Part shown: piece after piece, positions 15,380-22,262 of the stretch
Numbering within the stretch: position 1 is the stretch's first letter
Layout of the letters: each line of letters begins with the position of its first letter
From: an uncultured Collinsella sp.
GTDB taxonomy: Bacteria > Actinomycetota > Coriobacteriia > Coriobacteriales > Coriobacteriaceae
Direction: 5' to 3'
Assembly: GCA_902489775.1 (NCBI GenBank)
Contig: CABUBH010000007.1
Location: 1 to 58,598 of the forward strand
Length of the DNA stretch: 58,598 bases
Made by a program: the position numbers and the translations under genes
Notes under the pieces: model-generated
Told to the model about the DNA's origin: nothing
What the model saw: the letters and a program-made list of their open reading frames with translations, nothing else
The model's database searches: none

Positions 15380-15737
15380 GTCAGACAGCCTTCGTGCCCA
15401 AGAGGTTTTGGAGGCCATCTCTGAAACGAACGAGCGCATCAAGGTTTTTGATATCACCGAGGACCAGTTTCTGCATGCGAATGACGTGCGGACGAGGGCG
15501 TTGGCGGACTCCCTTTTGATGTGCGCACTTAGGGTGACGGAAGAAGCGGGCAAGTTGTCGGAACGCTCGCAGCGGCTTCATCCCGAAATTGAGTGGCGTG
15601 GAATTATCGGCATGAGAAATTATCTTGCGCATGATTACGGCAATGTCGATCGCTCGGTTGTTTGGGATGCAGTGACGATGGAGTTTCCGGCGCTGGAACG
15701 AGCCTGTAGGCAAATTGTCTCCGAATCCGAGCGATAG
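15366..15737 (+). CDS. HepT-like HEPN ribonuclease toxin
   Basis: 123-aa all-alpha HEPN-domain protein. The catalytic motif R-X4-H-X-Y is intact as RNYLAHDY near residues 83-90, matching HepT toxins whose tyrosine is AMPylated by MntA. RNA cleavage in the cytoplasm is the expected activity. The start ATG 15366 overlaps the antitoxin gene in another frame, indicating translational coupling. The order here is antitoxin first, toxin second. The intact active site in both partners argues for a working module rather than a remnant. Confidence 0.85.
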   Translation: MIARKSDSLRAQEVLEAISETNERIKVFDITEDQFLHANDVRTRALADSLLMCALRVTEEAGKLSERSQRLHPEIEWRGIIGMRNYLAHDYGNVDRSVVWDAVTMEFPALERACRQIVSESER

Positions 15738-15870
15738 TTACTTGTCATACCCGCCTGTTCGCGCACGTTTTTTGAGCGCCGGACACGCTTTAACCCTGCG
15801 GAAACATTTTTCTGCGATAGTATCTGCGATATAGACCAGTCGAAACCCGCCCGAAAGAAAGGGGAGCGAC

Positions 15871-17208
15871 ATGAACCAGCAGAACATCGATTACGTACTC
15901 CGCTCCGTAGAGCAACGTGACATCCGCTTTGTTCGTCTGTGGTTTGTCGACATTCTCGGCCGCCTCAAGAACTTTGCCATTAGCCCCGAGGACCTCGAGG
16001 TCGCTTTTGAGGAGGGTATTGGCTTTGACGGCTCCGCCATCGAGGGTTTTGCCACGCCCGAGGAAGCCGATATGCTGGCGTTTCCCGATGCTTCGACCTT
16101 CCAGATCCTGCCGTGGCGTCCGAGCCATAACGGCGTTGCCCGCGTGTTCTGTGATGTGTGCACCCCCGACCGCAAGCCCTTCGCCGGGGATCCGCGCGAT
16201 GCGTTGCGTCGCATGTTCCGCAAGGCCGAGAAAGCTGGCTATCTGCTCAACGTGGGCGCCGAGCTGGAGTATTACTACTTCCCCGACGAGCACACCCCCG
16301 AGCCGCTCGACAACGTGGGCTACTTCGATCTTTCGGTGAGCGACGCCGCTCGCGACCTGCGCCGCAACACGGTCCTCACGCTCGAGAAGATGTCCGTGCC
16401 CGTGGAGTACACCTTCCACGCCGCCGGTCGCTCGCAGCATGGCATGAGCCTGCGCCACGCCGAGGCCCTGAGCATGTCCGACGCCATCACCACGGCCAAG
16501 CTCATCATTAAGCAGCAGGCCTACGAGAGCGGTTGCCACGCCTCCTTTATGCCCAAGCCGTTGGCGGGTGAGGACGGCAGCGCTATGTTTTTGCATCAGT
16601 CGCTGTTCGACCACGACGGCAACAACGTCTTTTGGGGCGAGGACGACGAGAAGTACCATCTCTCCGATACCGCCAAGCACTATATGGCCGGCATCTTGGC
16701 GCACGCGCGCGAGATCAGCGCCATCACCAACCCCACGGTCAACTCGTACAAGCGCATCACCACGGGCGGCGACTCCGTGCCGCAGTACGCCACGTGGGGC
16801 CTGCGCAACCGCGCGAGCATGGTCCGCATCCCGGTCTACAAGCCCGGCAAGCAGCTGTCCACGCGCATCGAGCTGCGCAGTCCCGACCCCATGGCCAACC
16901 CGTACCTGGTCAACGCCGTCACGTTGGCGGCTGGTCTGGACGGCATCGAGCGCAAGCTGGAGCTCCCGCCCGAGGCCACGGCCGAGACGCTCAAGCTTAC
17001 CGACCGCCAGATGGTCGAGGCCGGCTACACGCCGCTGCCGCGCTCGCTCAAAGAGGCGCTCGACGTGTTTGAGGACTCGCAGTTTATGAAGGATGCCCTC
17101 GGCGAGCACATCCACAGCTTCTTCCTCAAAAAGAAGCGCAACGAGTGGCATAAGTTTGAGTCTACGATCACCGAGTGGGAGATCAAGCACTACCTGGCGA
17201 ACTCCTAA
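15871..17208 (+). CDS. Glutamine synthetase family protein with altered metal-site residues
   Basis: 445-aa GS type I fold: beta-grasp (residues 1-100; VDILGRLKNFAI, GFDGSAIEGF) and catalytic barrel (AELEYYYF, ASFMPKPL, NPTVNSYKR, RIELRSPD). Length and C-terminus match GSI-alpha, and no adenylylation tyrosine motif is seen. Odd: the usual HHE...QHE block reads FHAAGRSQHG, so two metal-ligand glutamates are Ala and Gly, and GSGMH reads GSAMF, losing the metal-ligand His. It may therefore be a GS-like ligase with another substrate or a regulatory homologue. GAAAGGGGAG precedes the ATG. It is followed by a GlnR-like regulator, which supports a nitrogen role. Confidence 0.85.
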   Translation: MNQQNIDYVLRSVEQRDIRFVRLWFVDILGRLKNFAISPEDLEVAFEEGIGFDGSAIEGFATPEEADMLAFPDASTFQILPWRPSHNGVARVFCDVCTPDRKPFAGDPRDALRRMFRKAEKAGYLLNVGAELEYYYFPDEHTPEPLDNVGYFDLSVSDAARDLRRNTVLTLEKMSVPVEYTFHAAGRSQHGMSLRHAEALSMSDAITTAKLIIKQQAYESGCHASFMPKPLAGEDGSAMFLHQSLFDHDGNNVFWGEDDEKYHLSDTAKHYMAGILAHAREISAITNPTVNSYKRITTGGDSVPQYATWGLRNRASMVRIPVYKPGKQLSTRIELRSPDPMANPYLVNAVTLAAGLDGIERKLELPPEATAETLKLTDRQMVEAGYTPLPRSLKEALDVFEDSQFMKDALGEHIHSFFLKKKRNEWHKFESTITEWEIKHYLANS

Positions 17209-17258
17209 TCGCGCTGGCTTGTTCCAGTACGATTGAGCTCATTTCCTTGGAGGCCGAT

Positions 17259-17921
17259 ATGTCCGAAAAGAGTGCCCTGTTCATGGCGCGCACGACGCGC
17301 TTCCACGAGTTTGCCCGCAGCTTGACGACTACCCTGGGTGTCGAGGTGAGCCTGGCAACCCCCGATTCGCCGACTGCGGCGCACGACTTTGACCTGCTGA
17401 TTCTCGATTCCGATGGCATCCGCAGTGACCGCATCGATCAGATTGCCAAGTGGCTTGACGATCGTGGCGGCGTCCCCATGCTGGTGATCGTCGACGACGA
17501 GGCCCTTGGCACCCTGCGTCTGCCCAATCATGCGCATGCCGACTTTGTATGCCCCACGGCGACGCCCAACGAACTCAAGGCTCGTGCGCAGCGCCTGATG
17601 GGCGAGGAGGAGACCGTCACCGCCGACGATGTGCTCAACATCGATAACCTCGAGATTAACCTGGCTACCTACCAGGTGACGCTCGATAACGAGCCTATCG
17701 ACCTGACGTTGATGGAGTACTCGCTGCTGAGCTTTTTGGCGACGCATCCCAACCGTGCCTACAGCCGCGAGGTACTGCTGCACCGCGTGTGGGGCTTTGA
17801 GTACTGCGGCGGCACGCGCACCGTCGACGTGCACATCCGACGCATCCGCTCCAAGGTGGGCCCGCAGATAGCGGCACACATCACCACCGTCCGTGGCGTG
17901 GGCTATCTGTTTAAGGACTAG
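17259..17921 (+). CDS. OmpR-type response regulator, GlnR-like
   Basis: 220-aa protein with an N-terminal receiver-like domain and a C-terminal OmpR winged helix (about 125-220; LMEYSLLSFLATHPNRAYSR and CGGTRTVDVHIRRIRSK). The wing and YCGGTRTVDVH segment resemble actinobacterial GlnR, the nitrogen regulator. The receiver is atypical: it keeps LLILDSDG but lacks the N-terminal acidic pair and the usual lysine (CPTATP), and no histidine kinase is nearby, so it is probably an orphan regulator. TTGGAGG precedes ATG 17259, 50 bases after the GS-like gene; they likely form one operon. A terminator follows. Confidence 0.85.
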   Translation: MSEKSALFMARTTRFHEFARSLTTTLGVEVSLATPDSPTAAHDFDLLILDSDGIRSDRIDQIAKWLDDRGGVPMLVIVDDEALGTLRLPNHAHADFVCPTATPNELKARAQRLMGEEETVTADDVLNIDNLEINLATYQVTLDNEPIDLTLMEYSLLSFLATHPNRAYSREVLLHRVWGFEYCGGTRTVDVHIRRIRSKVGPQIAAHITTVRGVGYLFKD

Positions 17922-17942
17922 CAAGTAAATAGAGGAATGTGA

Positions 17943-17973
17943 GGGTACCGGAGATTTCTCCAGTACCCTTTTC
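17943..17973 (+). terminator. Terminator after the GlnR-like gene
   Basis: GGGTAC / GTACCC stem with an inner GGAG/CTCC helix followed by TTTTC, 22 bases past the stop codon. The remaining 130 bases before the next gene are AT-rich and likely hold its promoter. Confidence 0.8.
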
Positions 17974-18103
17974 TCGTTTAGGGCGAGAAGAAGACCTTTC
18001 ACTGATTTAAAGTGGGTCAGTAAAAACAATATCAAACGTATAACACTATCTCACGAATATCATTTAGTTACCGTATCTCCCTACTGCACGGATGGAGGAA
18101 GAA

Positions 18104-19231
18104 ATGCGTTATTCGAGAAAGGTGATTGTCGGATTCATAGTATTGCTTGCCGCCCTGATGTCTCCAAGGTTGGTTTTTGGAGACGACGACTTGGTTCGTG
18201 TCACACCGCAAATAGCTGTGGAGCAAGCGCAAGCTTTCTTTGATGACGTATCGGATGAGCCGGTGACCGCTTGTGACCCAGTAAAAATGGTGAATTCCGA
18301 TGGGGAATCAATCGGGTATATCGTTCGCGCGAAGCGGGATGACGTTAACTATGGCTACGTCGTATTTGATTCAGAGCGATCTTGGTGGATCAGCGAATAC
18401 TGCTTGGCTCCGAACGCCCCTATGCCCATTGAGAATACAAGCGATGAAATAGCTCTTCTCGCATCCCAAGATGACATCGTTGCTTTGAAATTTGACGAGC
18501 TGTCTTTTGGTATTGCAGATCTGGATAATAACGTTGTTTTAGATGAGAAGGGATGCCGGTCAACAGCGGTGTTTTCTGTGGGAAATAGCCGCAGCGGATC
18601 TCCAGGCAGGTTCGAGGATGTTTTCGTATCGCCCAAAGACCTGTATAAGCAAGGATATGTCATTGACGCAAGTAAAACAATTTCAGGGATGATAACGCCT
18701 ACACAATCAGAGGTTATTAAAGAAACGGGGACCTATGCTTGCGATGTGTCTGCAATGTTTGCGGTAAGCAGCCATTATGTAACGCTAAACCGGCTCAAAT
18801 TGCCAGACTTATATCATGAGCTTTGGCAGTTATCGGGAACATCCGGCGATCCAAATAAGTCATTCGATCAAGCTACGGGCCTTTACTTTACCCAAGGAAG
18901 GACTCCATCTCCAAATGCTGCCCCGGCTATTAAGGAGTTCTGTGCTAGGCGCGGGAAAAGGCTTGAGACATCATTTGCTTGGTATCCATCTTGGGATTCT
19001 TTCAGGGCAACTGCAGATTCTGGAAATCTCAGTATTTTTTCTGGGACTCTCAGGTCAAGCCATGACGCTCATGCGATGGCTGTTGCGGGATATGTGGCTA
19101 TGCATAATACATATTCAAATGATAAGAAATATATGCTTGTTGTCTGGGACGGTTGGTTCAATCAGCTGCATTTTCTTCCATATGACACAACGATTTATAT
19201 ATCGCATGAAGGGACGTATTGTGGAGAGTGA
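18104..19231 (+). CDS. Secreted papain-like cysteine peptidase candidate (paralogue 1)
   Basis: 375-aa exported protein. A hydrophobic signal segment covers residues about 5-26. A prodomain-like region with IGYIVRAKR and GYVVFDS follows. The candidate catalytic residues are Cys in TYACDVSAMFAVS, His in HDAHAMAVAGY and Asp in VVWDGW, the order found in papain-fold C10/C39-like peptidases. It is homologous to 24919-26091 (same YACxVSA, H-A/T-V-x-GY and DGW blocks). GGAGGA favours ATG 18104. Base composition is AT-richer than the flanks, suggesting transfer. It heads a three-gene set with a small membrane protein and a secreted protein. Confidence 0.65.
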   Translation: MRYSRKVIVGFIVLLAALMSPRLVFGDDDLVRVTPQIAVEQAQAFFDDVSDEPVTACDPVKMVNSDGESIGYIVRAKRDDVNYGYVVFDSERSWWISEYCLAPNAPMPIENTSDEIALLASQDDIVALKFDELSFGIADLDNNVVLDEKGCRSTAVFSVGNSRSGSPGRFEDVFVSPKDLYKQGYVIDASKTISGMITPTQSEVIKETGTYACDVSAMFAVSSHYVTLNRLKLPDLYHELWQLSGTSGDPNKSFDQATGLYFTQGRTPSPNAAPAIKEFCARRGKRLETSFAWYPSWDSFRATADSGNLSIFSGTLRSSHDAHAMAVAGYVAMHNTYSNDKKYMLVVWDGWFNQLHFLPYDTTIYISHEGTYCGE

Positions 19232-19574
19232 CGGCGAAGATGATAGAAAACGCATACGTAAAACGCTGGGGCTTCTTTGCGCATTTCTTGGGATATTGGT
19301 TGTCGCGGCCTATCAACCGAGCCCCTCGGTCGTTGGTGGAAAAGATGACGAACATATTTCAGTTGAAGTACAGACGCTGTCGGATATTCATAACGGGCAA
19401 TTTGAGGCGCTTATGCCAAGTGGTTGCCGTAAGAAAATCGATATGCGCCGTAAGTCAAGTTCCGGATATGTCTCAGGGTTGAAAGCAGGTGATAAATGGA
19501 TTCTAGTATTTGTGGAAGATAAGGAACTTGACGGGACTGTTCTGTATCCCCATTCAGCTGAGAAAGTCAAATAA
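19221..19574 (+). CDS. Small membrane-anchored partner of peptidase paralogue 1
   Basis: About 117 aa with a GTG start (GAAGGGA 6 bases before); ATG 19206 would add five residues but lacks a site. A cytoplasmic basic-acidic N-terminus is followed by one membrane helix (about residues 14-30) and an extracellular beta-rich domain (GLKAGDKWILVFVED). It weakly resembles the lipoprotein at 24527-24913 behind the second peptidase (IKVGTRVSYSRFE at the same place). It overlaps the peptidase gene by 11 bases. Function is unknown; a partner, inhibitor or anchor role is inferred from the conserved pairing. Confidence 0.6.
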   Translation: MESDGEDDRKRIRKTLGLLCAFLGILVVAAYQPSPSVVGGKDDEHISVEVQTLSDIHNGQFEALMPSGCRKKIDMRRKSSSGYVSGLKAGDKWILVFVEDKELDGTVLYPHSAEKVK

Positions 19575-19595
19575 AGTAGACAAGGGGAATGAAGA

Positions 19596-20180
19596 ATGAT
19601 TGATAGAAAGCAGTTTTTAGGTCTGATGGCAGGGGCTCCTATTTTGATGCGAGCTGGGATGGCAGAAGCCGTGGAGTTGCCGGACGCTCGGAAGCGATTG
19701 ACGCTCGTGGTCGACACGGTGGTCAGAGATGAAAATGGCAATGAAAAAACGCGAACAAGAAGCAGAGAGACTATTTTCACGCCAGAGAGCGAAATTGTGT
19801 CTGCGGACGCTATGGCCGGTGATGTCATAACAATCCAGAGGGAATCAGATGAAACGTTGCCGCTGCTTGCCAAGATTGAGCTCACGGTCGCTTATTTTAA
19901 CGATAAAACAGAAATTGAGATTCGTTCCGGAAAGTACTCGATAGTCCAAACCGATCCGCTTGTGATGTATGCAAACGCTTGGTACGCGCTCATGCAGAAG
20001 GATAAATACGTGATGAATAACTTCACGGAAAGCGAAGCATCATATGAAACGGGGTGGGGGCCAACGCCATACGACGCGGAGAAAGATAAGTGGACGTGCG
20101 GATCAGGCATGGGTGCGACGATTACGGACTTTATTAACGATTCAACATATAGTTTTGCTATCGACTGTTATATCGAATAG
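19596..20180 (+). CDS. Exported protein of unknown function in the peptidase set
   Basis: 194-aa protein with an N-terminal export signal (DRKQFLGLMAGAPILM, residues 3-18) ending near AEA, partly like a Tat signal. The mature part is beta-rich and acidic and includes one Trp-Gly segment (YETGWGPTPYD) and a single Cys near CGSGMG. I do not recognise the family. It follows the small membrane protein by 21 bases in the same AT-richer segment, so it is probably co-transcribed. No counterpart follows the second peptidase module. Confidence 0.6.
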   Translation: MIDRKQFLGLMAGAPILMRAGMAEAVELPDARKRLTLVVDTVVRDENGNEKTRTRSRETIFTPESEIVSADAMAGDVITIQRESDETLPLLAKIELTVAYFNDKTEIEIRSGKYSIVQTDPLVMYANAWYALMQKDKYVMNNFTESEASYETGWGPTPYDAEKDKWTCGSGMGATITDFINDSTYSFAIDCYIE

Positions 20181-20299
20181 ACATGACGGCATAAAACGAA
20201 TTGGCTTATAAGCATGTCATTACTTAAGCAAAGCTGAAATCTTGGCATCTAGTGCTCGGGACTGCCCAGCTTGGGGTACAACTCAACGTGAACAATGAT

Positions 20300-20323
20300 G
20301 GCCCGCCACATGTTTGGCGGGCC
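20300..20323 (+). terminator. Hairpin in the htrA leader
   Basis: 8-bp perfect stem GGCCCGCC/GGCGGGCC with an 8-nt loop and a weak T tail, 30 bases before the htrA start. It may terminate the preceding set or attenuate htrA. Confidence 0.5.
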
Positions 20324-20352
20324 TTTGGTTATTTGACGAAAGGATCGCAGCC

Positions 20353-21813
20353 ATGAGCGAGTACGATTCCCAGCGTCCCCAGGATGCGGGCAACGCCGGC
20401 GAGACCCAGCAGCAGCCGCGTGTGCAGGTGGAGTCGACGCCTGCCGGCAGTAACATTCCCTACGTGCAGGCCTACGACACGCAGACCGGCAAGCCGCTGG
20501 GTGGCCAGAAGGTCGTGAACAAGCACACGGTGGTCAAGACCAAGACCAAAAAGCTGCCGATCTTTATTACGGCGCTTGCCGGCTGTGCCTGCGGAGCCCT
20601 GCTGGTCATTGCGCTCATTATGAGCGGCACGCTCGATATCGGTGGCGGCAAGAATGCCGTGACGGCGGGTGCTTCGGGTTCGTCGACGCAAAAGATCACC
20701 ATTGACTCCGAGGACACCACGCTGGCCGAGGCCGTTTCTGCTAAGGCCCTGCCCTCCGTCGTTTCCATTACCGCCACTTCGAGCGGCAGTCAGAATGGCT
20801 CGCTTTCGCAGTCTGCTGATGAGTCGGATAGCTCGGGCAGCGTCGGTTCGGGCGTCGTGCTCGATACCGAGGGCCACATCCTCACCAACAACCACGTGGT
20901 CGATGGTTACGACCAGTACGTGGTGACCATGGACGACGGCACCACCTATGAGGCCGAGTTCGTGGGCAACGACGCCTCGAGCGACCTGGCCGTCATCAAG
21001 CTCAAGGACGCCGACGCTTCCAAGCTCACGCCGATCGAGATGGGTGATTCCTCCAAGCTCAACGTGGGCGAGTGGGTCATGGCAATCGGTTCGCCGTTCG
21101 GTAACGAACAGTCTGTCTCTACGGGCATTGTGTCGGCGCTGTATCGCTCCACGGCCATGAGCTCTACCAGCGGTAACACCATCTATGCCAACATGATTCA
21201 GACCGATGCCGCCATCAACCCAGGCAACTCCGGCGGCGCGCTCGTCAATGACAACGGCGAGCTCGTGGGCATCAACTCGCTCATCGAGAGCTACTCGGGC
21301 TCCAGCTCAGGCGTGGGCTTTGCTATTCCCGTTAACTACGCCAAGAACATTGCCGACCAGATTATCGACGGCAAGACGCCGGTGCATCCGTACATGGGCG
21401 CTACGCTTTCGAGCGTCAATGCGCTCAACGCCCGCACCAACAAGCTGAGCACCGATAGCGGCGCGTATGTGGCGAGCGTCGTCGAGGACGGTCCTGCTGC
21501 CAAGGCCGGCATTCAGGAGGGCGACGTCATCACCAAGCTGGGCGACGACGAAATCACGAGCGCCGATGGCCTGATCATCGCGCTGCGCAGCCACGAGGTG
21601 GGCGAGAAGGTCGAGATCTCGCTTATGCGCGGCAAGGAAGAGAAGAAGGTCACCGTCGAGCTGGGTTCCGATGAAGAGCTGCAGAACCAGCAGCAGGACG
21701 ACAGTTCGACCGACACCGGCAATGGCGGTATTACCGACGAGCAGCTGCGCCAGTACCTGGAGGAGCTGTTAGGCCAGCAGGGCCAGGGTCAAGGCTACGG
21801 CCAGGGCTACTAG
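20353..21813 (+). CDS. HtrA/DegP-like trypsin-fold serine protease with PDZ domain
   Basis: 486-aa membrane-anchored protease. A charged cytoplasmic N-terminus (about 75 residues) precedes one membrane helix (about 76-98). The protease domain has His181 (NNHVVDG), Asp211 (SSDLAVIKL) and Ser293 (NPGNSGGAL), a complete catalytic triad. A PDZ domain follows (about 350-440; AGIQEGDVITKLGDDEI) and the tail is rich in Gln and Gly. It degrades or refolds damaged proteins outside the membrane. GAAAGGA is 9 bases before ATG 20353. A strong terminator follows. Confidence 0.95.
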   Translation: MSEYDSQRPQDAGNAGETQQQPRVQVESTPAGSNIPYVQAYDTQTGKPLGGQKVVNKHTVVKTKTKKLPIFITALAGCACGALLVIALIMSGTLDIGGGKNAVTAGASGSSTQKITIDSEDTTLAEAVSAKALPSVVSITATSSGSQNGSLSQSADESDSSGSVGSGVVLDTEGHILTNNHVVDGYDQYVVTMDDGTTYEAEFVGNDASSDLAVIKLKDADASKLTPIEMGDSSKLNVGEWVMAIGSPFGNEQSVSTGIVSALYRSTAMSSTSGNTIYANMIQTDAAINPGNSGGALVNDNGELVGINSLIESYSGSSSGVGFAIPVNYAKNIADQIIDGKTPVHPYMGATLSSVNALNARTNKLSTDSGAYVASVVEDGPAAKAGIQEGDVITKLGDDEITSADGLIIALRSHEVGEKVEISLMRGKEEKKVTVELGSDEELQNQQQDDSSTDTGNGGITDEQLRQYLEELLGQQGQGQGYGQGY

Positions 21814-21840
21814 CGAGCCGTTTCGCATATGCCGAAGCCA

Positions 21841-21879
21841 GAGGGGCTGTCCCGCCAAGTGTGGGACAGCCCCTCTTTT
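21841..21879 (+). terminator. Terminator after htrA
   Basis: 13-bp perfect stem GAGGGGCTGTCCC / GGGACAGCCCCTC with a 9-nt loop and TTTT tail. Confidence 0.9.
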
Positions 21880-21951
21880 CTTGTTGATCCGTTGGGGACG
21901 GAGGAAAACGGATCACTTGGGGCTGACAAGAGGCCTGGTTCGTAATGGTCT

Positions 21952-22153
21952 GGACAGTTAGTTCAGATACGTATAAATCAGGGGCAGCTTGGGATGCGTT
22001 TTGAGCAATTTTTTGATTGAGATGGGGCTTGAATGGGTGCTTGGGAGGGCGAGCGGGACGTTTACATGGTTTCGAGGAGCTCAAATTAGTTGAAACAGGG
22101 GTGTTCGTGCCTGATCCAGCTCTAGGATTTATACGTATCTGAACTAACTGTCC
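21952..22153. mobile_element. 202-bp MITE-like element with perfect 28-bp terminal inverted repeats
   Basis: Bases 21952-21979 and 22126-22153 are exact complements (ends GGACAGTTAG and CTAACTGTCC). The 146-base interior has no convincing ORF. Sequence next to the ends (GTCT and GCCC) shows no clear target duplication. It occupies the centre of the 449-base gap between htrA and ligA; the rest of the gap is the htrA terminator and the ligA promoter region. Confidence 0.65.
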
Positions 22154-22262
22154 GCCCCGGTCCGGCCGCTGCCGATTCGGTGCGGTTTGAGACCGCTATT
22201 CGGCCCCATTGCGACCGGTGGTACTCTTGTATCCGTTTGAAATCGAGCGAAGGAGTGCCGCT

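Noticed and set aside
22209..22262. N-terminal extension of LigA
   Set aside because: No ribosome site upstream of 22209, and the added residues are not family-like.
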